This document shows positions 18,615 through 26,997 of a stretch of DNA of 64,000 nucleotides, one piece after another (position 1 is the stretch's first letter; each line of letters starts with the position of its first letter). The notes beneath the pieces were generated by a model. That model saw only the letters and a program-made list of their open reading frames with translations, made no database searches and was not told the DNA's origin. Origin of the DNA: Saprospiraceae bacterium (lineage in GTDB: Bacteria; Bacteroidota; Bacteroidia; Chitinophagales; Saprospiraceae); assembly GCA_041392805.1 (NCBI GenBank), contig JAWKLJ010000001.1:5516501-5580500 (forward strand), given 5' to 3'. A program made the position numbers and the translations under genes.

Positions 18615-18935
18615 TTAATCAATATCAAATCGCAGTAAATCTTCCTGAATTTCCCAGATGACCATTGCCTGACCGTAACTGTCAGGGTCATTACACGTCT
18701 CAATTACTTGACGGAGTTTATGCCGACATTTTTTGCACAATCCGTCAATGGATATATCTCCTTGGCTATCAAGCCAAATCTGCCGAATTTCGATAGGCGT
18801 CGTTCCTGGCGGGTGGCAGGACTGGCAATACACATTCTCCACCAAGGTAGAGAAATGGGTGTTAAACATATGATTGCCCAGGATTAATTTCACATCCTCC
18901 AGTTTGATCGGAATCCTATGGGAACTTTTGCTCAT
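18615..18935 (-). CDS. Hypothetical protein with paired Cys motifs
   Basis: A 106-residue protein without signal peptide. It contains CQSCHPPG at about residues 37-44 and CKKCRHKLRQ at about 67-76, two CxxC knuckles that could bind one zinc ion. I do not recognise the family. It ends three bases from the convergent protease gene. The two CxxC pairs and normal codon use argue that it is real. Confidence 0.65.
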   Translation of the reverse strand: MSKSSHRIPIKLEDVKLILGNHMFNTHFSTLVENVYCQSCHPPGTTPIEIRQIWLDSQGDISIDGLCKKCRHKLRQVIETCNDPDSYGQAMVIWEIQEDLLRFDID

Positions 18936-19031
18936 ATCGGCTTGTGCTTGTTTGATTATACAATTTAATCAATGCCTTTAAATGATGGATACACTTATTA
19001 CGCTTATTTTTAAGCAAATAATTCTTTTTCA

Positions 19032-21278
19032 ATGAAACGACGTCTATTATACGCTTTTAACTGCCTCTTTTTGATTGCCTTTTTAAGTGCCTGCCATACA
19101 AGTCTTAATATTCCATTAGAAGCAGGTATGACGATCACACATTCCTTAGCAGTTGATTCAGCTATTTACATCATTCCAGGAGCCGACAGCTTACAAACAC
19201 CCGTCTTGTTGGTTCAGGGCGATAATATCGTTTTAGATTTTAAAGGGGCTACTTTGGATAGTGGGATGGCTCCTTCCCAATCCAATCGTTTTACAGGACT
19301 TGGATTGCTGGTGAAAGGGGGAAGTAAAATTACCATTAAAAACCTTAAAATAAAAGGCTATAAGGTAGCTTTAATGGCGGAAGATGTAGATAGTTTGCAA
19401 ATTATCAATTGTGATTTCAGCTACAACTATCGTCCAAAGTTGTTTAGCCTCTGGGATCGAGAGGATTTTAGTGATTGGTTGAGTTACCATCAAAACGATG
19501 GAGATGAATGGTTGCGTTATGGTGCAGGAGTGTACTTGAAAAATTGCCAGCATGCAGTAGTAAAAGAGGTGAAGGTTAGTCAAGGGCAAAATGGCATTCT
19601 AATGACCAATTGCAATGACGGGTTATTGTACAACAATTCGATTCAGTATAATTCTGGATTGGGGATTGGAATGTATCGATCGAGTCGAAACCGGATTATG
19701 CACAATCGCCTTGACTGGAATGTACGTGGGTATAGCCACGGTAAATACCAACGAGGGCAAGATTCGGCAGGCATTTTATGTTATGAGCAAAGTCATGAAA
19801 ATATCTTTGCCTACAACTCGGCAACCCACTCTGGCGATGGTTTTTTCTTATGGGCTGGCCAAACAACGATGGATACAGGCGCCGGTGGCTGTAATGACAA
19901 CCTGATCTATGCCAATGATTTCTCCCAAGCACCCACCAATGGGATAGAGGTGACTTTTAGCCGCAATTTGCTTATCAACAATTTCCTAGAAGAATGTCGC
20001 TATGGCGTTTGGGGAGGTTATAGCTGGGGGTCTAAAATCATTGGTAATCAAATAAGTAATTGTGATATCGGAATAGCTATTGAGCATGGTCAGGACAATT
20101 TCATTGAGCGAAATCGCTTTCACCAATTAAAAACGGGAATCCAGTTGTGGGAGAGAACCAATCAGCCAACTGATTGGGGATATGCTCAAGCGCGCAATGT
20201 ACGGAGTAGAGATTATGTCGTTCAAGCCAATTTATTTTCACAGGTAGCAAAACCACTTGAGATAGCCAGCACAGATACGGTTGCTATTGCGGAGAATATA
20301 TTCATTGATTATGAGACCTTGTTGACATCGAAAACACCCAATGACCACTTTTCTTTAGCAAAGAACCAGGTATACAATGGCAAAAGTTGGGGGGCCGCCC
20401 AAGACTTTAAAGTAGCAAATGAAGTGCTTGATGATTTGTCGGTTGATACCAATCATGTTTTGCTAGGAGGCTATGGCTACATGCCTCCACCGTTGTTGGA
20501 CGGTATTGATGCTATTTTACCTGAAAACCACCCACGTGGACGAAAGTACATCCTTATGAATGAATGGGGCCCTTACAATTTCCAATACCCCAGTGTATGG
20601 TTGAGAGAAATCAACGAAGAAGAATACCTTTTTTTGCTAATGGGGCCTGCAGGCAACTGGAAGGCTATTAATGGCGAGGGATTTTTGAGTATAAATCCCA
20701 AAACAGGCACTTTTCCTGCGACCTTCAAAGCGCGTAAATCTCCAGGAAGTGAACGACTTCTTATCCAATTTGAATTCATTGGAGAAGCTTTTACGGATCA
20801 ATTTGGTCAAAATATTGCTAGAGGAAACATCTATCCTTTTTCATTCCAACGTTTTGAAAAACGAATTGATTGGCAGGTATCATGGCATGCTTATGATGAG
20901 GCGACCGACCCCGTGGCTGCCTATGAAGCATTTCGTGGCCTTCGCCAGCAAAGACCCTTGGCAAAAAGCACAGGCGAAGGCTTAGTCTACCATTGGTGGG
21001 GGAGCCCAGCTGAAGGTGTTCCTGTCGATCAATTTGCCACCTTTGCTGAGGCAAACCCTGAACTTGAGCAAGGTCAGTACCTCATCTCCATTAGCAGTGA
21101 TGACGGCCTCCGTTTTTATGTCGATGGCAAGCTAGTGCTGGACCATTGGGCGCCACATGAACCAGCGATGCAGGAGGTGACCCTTTCTTTAGGTGGAAAA
21201 CATCATTTTTTAGTAGAGCACTATGAAAAAAGCGGCCTTTCAGCCATTGATTTCAGGATAAAACCTGTGTCGGAATAG
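19032..21278 (+). CDS. Lipoprotein with right-handed beta-helix and PA14 domain
   Basis: A 748-residue protein. The N-terminus is a lipoprotein signal (FLIAFLSAC, Cys21). Residues about 45-430 form parallel beta-helix repeats of the NosD/periplasmic copper-binding type, with recurring N-x-I-x-x-N turns (for example NNSIQYNSGLGIGMY). Residues about 610-748 resemble a PA14 domain (YLISISSDDGLRFYVDGKLVLDHW), a carbohydrate-binding module. The combination suggests polysaccharide binding or lyase/epimerase activity at the cell surface. No catalytic residues can be assigned with confidence and no carbohydrate transport genes adjoin it. Confidence 0.85.
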   Translation: MKRRLLYAFNCLFLIAFLSACHTSLNIPLEAGMTITHSLAVDSAIYIIPGADSLQTPVLLVQGDNIVLDFKGATLDSGMAPSQSNRFTGLGLLVKGGSKITIKNLKIKGYKVALMAEDVDSLQIINCDFSYNYRPKLFSLWDREDFSDWLSYHQNDGDEWLRYGAGVYLKNCQHAVVKEVKVSQGQNGILMTNCNDGLLYNNSIQYNSGLGIGMYRSSRNRIMHNRLDWNVRGYSHGKYQRGQDSAGILCYEQSHENIFAYNSATHSGDGFFLWAGQTTMDTGAGGCNDNLIYANDFSQAPTNGIEVTFSRNLLINNFLEECRYGVWGGYSWGSKIIGNQISNCDIGIAIEHGQDNFIERNRFHQLKTGIQLWERTNQPTDWGYAQARNVRSRDYVVQANLFSQVAKPLEIASTDTVAIAENIFIDYETLLTSKTPNDHFSLAKNQVYNGKSWGAAQDFKVANEVLDDLSVDTNHVLLGGYGYMPPPLLDGIDAILPENHPRGRKYILMNEWGPYNFQYPSVWLREINEEEYLFLLMGPAGNWKAINGEGFLSINPKTGTFPATFKARKSPGSERLLIQFEFIGEAFTDQFGQNIARGNIYPFSFQRFEKRIDWQVSWHAYDEATDPVAAYEAFRGLRQQRPLAKSTGEGLVYHWWGSPAEGVPVDQFATFAEANPELEQGQYLISISSDDGLRFYVDGKLVLDHWAPHEPAMQEVTLSLGGKHHFLVEHYEKSGLSAIDFRIKPVSE

Positions 21279-21818
21279 GAGAGAAGAATTTTTTTTGAAA
21301 AAAGTGCCATAAAAGTTATGGAATTTTCGAGGTTTTTTCGTCTAAGGTATAGGGGCGGCTGGGGGGCGGCTTAGACTTTCCAAGTTTTTAAAACTTGGAA
21401 AGTCTGGGTCGAGCTGGGTCGATCTGGCGCGATGGCCGGTCCCCAGTACCCCTAGCTGCGGGGAATAGTGGCTCCCTTGCGCTCCTCTAGCCCCGCATCA
21501 ACAGCTGCTTCAAAGGCGAAAAATGCATGCTCTAAGCGATTGTCACCAAAACAGCAGGTAGCTCCTTTTTACCATCTTTGCTGCCTAAAAACAAGCCAAG
21601 TAGCCGTTTTGTCAACCTTTTTTAGCCGTTCATCCGCTTTTGCCAACAATAATTTGGCAAGTTTTAAAGATTCTAATGTAAAGTATATTATATTAGCCCT
21701 TAAGAATGAGAATTAAATAAACAGGTGAGAAAACCTTATTATTTAATTTTCAAGTCCCAAAACAAGTGTAATAATCCTTGATTAGTTTAACACTAATTGT
21801 GAACCAAATTTTTTTCCT
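21279..21818. other. Repeat-containing intergenic region, no gene accepted
   Basis: About 540 bases. The first 130 hold copy B of the dispersed palindromic repeat. The next 300 bases show moderate GC and an 82-residue open frame (21468-21716) with no start context, signal or family match, so I do not call it. The last 100 bases are AT-rich and presumably hold the yegP promoter. Confidence 0.65.
21289..21405 (+). repeat. Dispersed palindromic repeat, copy B
   Basis: It contains AAAGTTATGGAATTTTCG, then GGTATAGGGGCGGC, then a palindrome with 16-base arms (21373-21388 and 21390-21405). All three parts match copy A at 12731-12840 in opposite orientation, with small gaps. Confidence 0.85.
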
Positions 21819-22154
21819 ATGCCTTTTGAAATATTTCAAAGTGAAAAATCTGGGAAGTACTACTTCCGATTAAAAGCCACAAATGGCCAAAACATTTTAG
21901 CCAGCGAAGCTTATGAGAAAAAAGCTGGTGCAGAAAATGGTATTCAATCGGTCATTAAAAACGCTACGGATGACGAACGTTTTGAACGAAAAGCATCCAA
22001 AAATGGAGAACCTTACTTCGTCTTAAAGGCTGCAAATGGCCAGCCAATTGGCAAAAGCGAAATGTACAGCTCCAAAGCTGCCATGGAGAAGGGAATCCAA
22101 TCCGTGAAAAATAATGCCGTTGCAAAAACAGCGATTAAGGACCTGACTAGCTAG
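21819..22154 (+). CDS. yegP: YegP family protein, two DUF1508 repeats
   Basis: A 111-residue protein made of two tandem DUF1508 modules: FEIFQSEKSGKYYFRLKATN at residues 3-22 and a second at about 52-98 (YFVLKAANGQPIGKSEMY). Each ends with a GIQSVxxNA helix. Function is unknown; members are small stable cytosolic proteins. Its stop codon abuts the convergent phosphoesterase gene with no spacer. Confidence 0.93.
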   Translation: MPFEIFQSEKSGKYYFRLKATNGQNILASEAYEKKAGAENGIQSVIKNATDDERFERKASKNGEPYFVLKAANGQPIGKSEMYSSKAAMEKGIQSVKNNAVAKTAIKDLTS

Positions 22155-23648
22155 TCATGGTGTTACGACTTTCTCGGTCGCTGCTGTTGTTAATAGCCGT
22201 TTCTTCCCTTTTAAACCCACGGCATATATTTGACCGTATTCTATCAGTAGCGCTTGTTGATGTTCCTCACCCATTGTGTGAGGAACATCAATTGCTATGA
22301 CTTGCCCATTGTATAGTTTTGTTACCTCATTCACTGGGGTATGACCAATCACAACAGCTCCCGCTTTATAAAAATCTAGTATCTCGCTAATTTCTTCGCT
22401 GTTGGTTTTCATCTGTACATATCCTCTGTACCACATAATGCCTTCCGATGTGTTAAAGATAGCCTTGGCTGCAGGATCGTTATTGATGCGAGCCTGATCC
22501 ATATCAATGTATTTTCTGCTGATTTCATTAACCTGTTTAATACTCAATTGATGTTTGATAAATTCTCGGGAAATTCCACCATGACAAAATATCGTCTCTC
22601 CTATCTTTACCATCGTGTTTTTTGTTCTCAACCATTCTCCTAATATGCTATTGGGAGCATACATATTGGCATATTGAAGGTTGAAAAGATTGGCATGAAC
22701 GAAGTACTTTGGATTTACATACCTAAAATCCCCCCTTAGGTTCATGGCCTCATGGTTGCCTAATAAAAAATGGACTTTACCTCCTGCTTTTTCAGCTTCT
22801 TGCTCTAATTTATAGACTAACCAAAGTGTTTCCGTCACTTGTGGCCCTCTGTCAAAAAAATCTCCAACTAGTACAAGATGCCCTTCGCCATATACCCATT
22901 CGAAATCTTCATTAATAACCTTGTTTCCTTTCAGCAAATTGGCAAAGGCATCAAAATTACCCTCAATATCAGAAATAGCCAATATCTTGGAGGGACTTGG
23001 ATAGACTCCCGGGGAGGGATAATGATCTTTTTGGAGCTGAAAAGAGAAAAGTTTTTCTCCGTCTGGTTTAAAACAGGTCCATTCCCTCTTATAAAAGAAA
23101 GGTCCTTCAATTACTTTGGTCAGGATTTTTATTTTTTCGTTTTTAGTCTTTAATAGCTGCAAATGTGCCAAGACATTCCCATCTTGCCTAAATAAAAAAG
23201 GGCCGTCAGGTTGGGCCAACTTCATACCCGATACCTTAATGAGGTGATTGAAAAAATCTTGATTCCCATTTTCTAATGCAATTTCAAAGGTGTTATTTGC
23301 TCTACCATCTAATTTTATGGGATCAGCCCCGGCTTTCAGCAAGATTTTTCCCGCCTGAAGTTGTTGATATTCAGCAGCGATCATCAGGGCTGTTCTGTTT
23401 TTCATGCAGGTTTGGTCAATTTGAACCCCAGCCTTGATTAAATACCGCAGTAAGTTTAATTTCCCATATTGCGCACTGGCAGAAAGCAGCGTTTGCCTGC
23501 CAAAGCATTCGTTAATATCGTGATGTTGTAAAAAAGCAACCAGCGTTTGTTCATCGTCCCGCTCGATAACTTCTGTGAAGGTCTGCGCAGTAATGACCGT
23601 GAAAGGTAGCATCAGCATTATGCTGAAGGTGAAATGAGATAGAGACAT
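22155..23648 (-). CDS. Secreted ankyrin-repeat / metallophosphoesterase fusion
   Basis: A 497-residue protein with a signal peptide (residues 1-21). About 25-145 are ankyrin repeats (TLLSASAQYGKLNLLRYLIKAG, RTALMIAAEYQQLQAGKILLKAGADP). About 225-490 form a calcineurin-like phosphoesterase with ISDIEGNFDAF, GDFFDRGPQ, LLGNHEAMN and IGHTPVNEV metal-ligand blocks, closest by eye to Shewanella-like (Shelph) protein phosphatases. These act on phosphopeptides or nucleotides. An exported ankyrin-phosphatase is unusual; the ankyrin part may bind a periplasmic partner. Confidence 0.87.
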   Translation of the reverse strand: MSLSHFTFSIMLMLPFTVITAQTFTEVIERDDEQTLVAFLQHHDINECFGRQTLLSASAQYGKLNLLRYLIKAGVQIDQTCMKNRTALMIAAEYQQLQAGKILLKAGADPIKLDGRANNTFEIALENGNQDFFNHLIKVSGMKLAQPDGPFLFRQDGNVLAHLQLLKTKNEKIKILTKVIEGPFFYKREWTCFKPDGEKLFSFQLQKDHYPSPGVYPSPSKILAISDIEGNFDAFANLLKGNKVINEDFEWVYGEGHLVLVGDFFDRGPQVTETLWLVYKLEQEAEKAGGKVHFLLGNHEAMNLRGDFRYVNPKYFVHANLFNLQYANMYAPNSILGEWLRTKNTMVKIGETIFCHGGISREFIKHQLSIKQVNEISRKYIDMDQARINNDPAAKAIFNTSEGIMWYRGYVQMKTNSEEISEILDFYKAGAVVIGHTPVNEVTKLYNGQVIAIDVPHTMGEEHQQALLIEYGQIYAVGLKGKKRLLTTAATEKVVTP

Positions 23649-23838
23649 AGTAGCCGTTTAATGAGCGTTATAGGGCTATAGGCGGTAATGCGTTATAGAA
23701 AAGCAGGCTAAAGCGGATTGATGTTAAAGGCTTCTTTAAAAGTAGGGATGATCGCTGTATAGCCCTTTTTTCTTCTTGTCTTTTCTATTAACGTAAAACG
23801 TTTCTTTGGCAAAGATAGTTGATTTAAAATTAAAATGC

Positions 23839-25026
23839 TCAGTGCTTTAATAACGGCTGGCGATTTTTCCCTTTTCTCAAAATATGCGCCACTTTCTTTA
23901 AACTTTCAACATTATGAGCAGCCGCAAATACATCTATGTAAGGTAGAGCCGTTTTCATCCCTGTCACTTCCGCTTGGTAAGCAGGGCTTCCGGCAAGTGG
24001 GTTGAGCCAAAGCACGCGGCCAGCTGATTTGTGCAGTTGTTGCATAGCGGCCTCGAGTATGGAGGGGGCTCCGGTATCCCAGCCATCACTGAGAATAAGC
24101 ACCACCGTCCGCCGGTCAAGCAGGCTATGGCCATGTTTATTAATAAAATCGGATAAACTCTGGCCAATTTGTGTGCCCCCGGACCAATGTGGAATCCGTT
24201 CGGAAATAAGCTCAAAAGCTCGCTTGAACTCATATTCCCGAAGGAGGTGGCTCACTTGATGAAGGGCAGTGCTAAAGACAAAGGTCTCAATGCGATCATA
24301 GGCATTTTGGAAGGCATAAATAAAATGAATAAGAAACCTGCTGTATAAATCCATCGACTTGCTAATATCACAAAGCAAAACGAGCTTTAACTTTTTATCT
24401 TTAGCCTTGCTAAAAAGGAATTGTTGAATACCGGGACCCTTGCGTAGGTTAAGTCGGATGGTACGCTTGAGGTCAAGTTGCCTGGCTGTTTTAGAGGCTG
24501 TCCGCAAACGACTTTTTTTGCGCACTATCGAACGGGCTATTTGTTGCAACTTTCGAAAGACAAGACGCATCTCATCATCTGTCATGGCAGAAAAATCCTT
24601 TTTTGTTAGTACTTCCTCCGCACTGTAGGACGCAATAGCACTGTCTTCTTCCTGCGCTTTCCCCTGGCCGTATAGCCAACTTTTTAAAGCTTGGAAGGAG
24701 GCTTGCTTACTTTTTTTGTTAGGCCCGCGTTTTTTGGCGTCTTCTAGCTTTTCTTGTTTTTTTGAATCTACTGCCTTCTCTAATTCTTTCCAATACCGGT
24801 CAAAATGAGCGTCAAATTGTTCTTGTTGCATTCGGCTTCGCGCTAGCAAAGACTTTAGGGCCAGGCGGAAGGTCTCCTGATCGCCAAGGGGTATAAACGC
24901 AAGACTTTGTAGGGCATCTGCCTCCTCTTCTGGGCCAATACGGTAGTCCTCATTGCGCAAAAAACGGCAAAATTGGACAATATTGGCACTCAGTTCGGTT
25001 TGTCTTTTGATAATTGATTTAGACAT
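23839..25026 (-). CDS. coxE: VWA-domain protein, CoxE-like
   Basis: A 395-residue cytosolic protein. A basic N-terminal region is followed by a von Willebrand A domain whose MIDAS motif reads CDISKSMD at about 217-224, with a later SGGTQIGQSL threonine and LILSDGWDTG aspartate. CoxE works with the AAA+ protein CoxD to mature the molybdenum-copper or molybdenum site of CO dehydrogenase-type enzymes. It lies directly downstream of the MoxR/CoxD gene and the coxSLM genes, which supports the role. The symbol is by analogy. Confidence 0.85.
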   Translation of the reverse strand: MSKSIIKRQTELSANIVQFCRFLRNEDYRIGPEEEADALQSLAFIPLGDQETFRLALKSLLARSRMQQEQFDAHFDRYWKELEKAVDSKKQEKLEDAKKRGPNKKSKQASFQALKSWLYGQGKAQEEDSAIASYSAEEVLTKKDFSAMTDDEMRLVFRKLQQIARSIVRKKSRLRTASKTARQLDLKRTIRLNLRKGPGIQQFLFSKAKDKKLKLVLLCDISKSMDLYSRFLIHFIYAFQNAYDRIETFVFSTALHQVSHLLREYEFKRAFELISERIPHWSGGTQIGQSLSDFINKHGHSLLDRRTVVLILSDGWDTGAPSILEAAMQQLHKSAGRVLWLNPLAGSPAYQAEVTGMKTALPYIDVFAAAHNVESLKKVAHILRKGKNRQPLLKH

Positions 25027-25080
25027 GTCTTTCCTGCTTTAGTAGACCCCAATCTTGTTAATGTTTTTGCCCGTTTGCGC

Positions 25081-25968
25081 TCAAAACCGCTTGGTCACGC
25101 CAACTTTCTCTAACAATTCCGACAAGGAATCTTGTACATGCCTAATATCTTGCCAATCTTTTAGCACAACGCCCAGCGTGTCCTCAATGATCGTTTTATC
25201 CAAGTGGGTGAAATGTAGGGACGCGAGTGCCGTGGCCCAATCAATGGTTTCTGCTACACCAGGGGCTTTTTCTAGTTTCATTTGTCGAAGTTCCTGCATG
25301 AACTGGCAGATTTGAAGTCCCAACTGGGCGTCAATACCTGGTACTTTACTTTTGACAATCGCCAATTCTTTCTCAAAGGAAGGGTAAGATACCCAAAGGT
25401 AAAGACAACGCCGTCGCAGCGCCTCTGATAATTCTCTTACTCTATTACTCGTAATGATGACATAAGGTTTATGCACTGCCTTAATCGTACCAATTTCAGG
25501 AATGGTAATCTGCCAGTCGGAGAGTACCTCCAACAAGAAGCTTTCAAATTCCTCGTCTGCCCGATCCATTTCATCAATGAGTAAAACAGGGCTTTTAGCT
25601 TGGGTTATTGCCTGTAGAATTGGTCGCTTTAACAAAAAGGTATCACTGAATATATTTTTTTGCAAGGCTTGCGTGCCGACCTGTTTTCCTTCTTCCATCT
25701 TTAGGTAAAGAAGTTGATGCTGATAGTTCCACTCGTAAAGGGCATGGGTGGCATCCAAGCCTTCATAGCATTGCAATCGAATAAGATCAGTTTCCAAAGC
25801 CCTAGCCATGACCTTAGCAATCTCGGTTTTACCCACCCCCGCTGGGCCTTCTACCAAAAGGGGTTTCCCCAATCGCATGGCTAAAAAAATAGACATGGCA
25901 ATGGATCGGTCGGCAATATATCCTTGATGAGAAAGCAAGCCTTCGATATCCGATAATTCTTTTGACAT
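25081..25968 (-). CDS. coxD: MoxR-family AAA+ ATPase, CoxD-like
   Basis: A 295-residue AAA+ ATPase with Walker A GPAGVGKT at 41-48, Walker B VLLIDEMDRADEEFE, sensor 1 VIITSNRVRELSEALRRR and the RCLYLWVSYPS segment. In cox clusters CoxD remodels the apo-enzyme during active-site assembly, paired with CoxE. The gene follows coxM after a 96-base gap that contains a hairpin, and precedes the VWA gene by 54 bases. Symbol by analogy. Confidence 0.88.
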   Translation of the reverse strand: MSKELSDIEGLLSHQGYIADRSIAMSIFLAMRLGKPLLVEGPAGVGKTEIAKVMARALETDLIRLQCYEGLDATHALYEWNYQHQLLYLKMEEGKQVGTQALQKNIFSDTFLLKRPILQAITQAKSPVLLIDEMDRADEEFESFLLEVLSDWQITIPEIGTIKAVHKPYVIITSNRVRELSEALRRRCLYLWVSYPSFEKELAIVKSKVPGIDAQLGLQICQFMQELRQMKLEKAPGVAETIDWATALASLHFTHLDKTIIEDTLGVVLKDWQDIRHVQDSLSELLEKVGVTKRF

Positions 25969-25981
25969 AATAAAATAAGAA

Positions 25982-26005
25982 AGAGGCGGCTATATGGCCG
26001 CCTCT
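25982..26005 (-). terminator. Terminator-like hairpin between coxM and moxR
   Basis: Nine-base GC-rich arms (25982-25990 and 25997-26005) pair perfectly. On the minus strand the stem is followed by TTTCTTATTTTATT and then the moxR start, 14 bases away. It may attenuate read-through from coxM into the maturation genes. Confidence 0.6.
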
Positions 26006-26064
26006 GTGTAAGTTAAAAGATAGCGCCCTCAAAAAAAGGACACTACAAGTTTGACAGCTTTGCG

Positions 26065-26925
26065 TTATCGATTAGCTATAGCAGCTCGGATAGCTCTTTC
26101 CGCATAAACTTTGGCCAAATGCTTACGGTACTCTGCAGAGGCAAAGTGGTCACCTAAAATATCCATATCCTGTGCAGCAAGTGCTGCTGCCTCAGTTATG
26201 TTTTTGTCATTTAAGGCCTTTCCCGATAAAGCATGGCTCACTTTTTTATCTACAAATGGAATGTCAGCCACCCCCGTAAAGGCAATACTAGCCGACTCGC
26301 AGTTTTCTCCTTTAAATTTGAGAACGGCAGCACAGCCTACTATTGCAAATCGGGAAGCTGGTTGGAAAAATTTGGCATAAGCACTACTGTAATCGCTTGA
26401 ACTAGCGGGAACGTGGATAGCTACAATCACCTCATCTTCCCCCAAGGCGGTACTATAAAAACCTGTAAAAAAATCGTTAGCTGCAATTTTGCGACTTCCG
26501 CCAGCCCCCACAACCTCAATGGTGGCCCCCGAAGCTAATAAAGCTGCCGGCCAATCCGCTGCCGGATCAGCATGAGCAATACTACCTCCTAGCGTCCCTT
26601 TATTTCGAACTTGGATGTCACCTATTACCTTGGCTGTTTGAGCAAATAAGGGAATATGTTTTGAAATAGTATCAGAACTCGCTATTTGGGCATGTGTGCA
26701 GCCCGCACCGATAGCAACCATTTGGCTATCCACTGCGATCCCCTTTAATGCTGCAATTCCACTAATGTCAATCAATATACCGGGTTGGTTGAGGCGAAGT
26801 TTCATAGCTGGAATCAGGCTATGACCACCCGCCAATATTTTGGCATCCATGCCGTGTGTCTGCAGGAGCCCAACGGCCTCTGCTACGGATGACGCCTTTT
26901 GATAATCAAATGCTGCAGGAATCAT
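26065..26925 (-). CDS. coxM: Molybdenum hydroxylase FAD subunit (CoxM-like)
   Basis: A 286-residue flavoprotein subunit of the xanthine oxidase family. It has AGGHSLIPAMKLRL at about 32-45 and the second FAD loop TLGGSIAHADPAADWP at about 112-127, followed by the C-terminal CO dehydrogenase flavoprotein domain. It accepts electrons from the iron-sulfur subunit and passes them to quinone or another acceptor. It follows coxL by 72 bases, giving the S-L-M order usual for form II operons. Confidence 0.93.
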   Translation of the reverse strand: MIPAAFDYQKASSVAEAVGLLQTHGMDAKILAGGHSLIPAMKLRLNQPGILIDISGIAALKGIAVDSQMVAIGAGCTHAQIASSDTISKHIPLFAQTAKVIGDIQVRNKGTLGGSIAHADPAADWPAALLASGATIEVVGAGGSRKIAANDFFTGFYSTALGEDEVIVAIHVPASSSDYSSAYAKFFQPASRFAIVGCAAVLKFKGENCESASIAFTGVADIPFVDKKVSHALSGKALNDKNITEAAALAAQDMDILGDHFASAEYRKHLAKVYAERAIRAAIANR

Positions 26926-26997
26926 TATATTTTTAATTAATCATTGTTAAAAAATAACACGCCTGGTGTTGTGTCTTTTGAACAACACCCCTACCCA

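Noticed and set aside
21468..21716. 82-residue open frame downstream of the beta-helix gene
   Set aside because: Ser/Ala-rich with no domain, no upstream signal, and it borders a dispersed repeat; likely chance.
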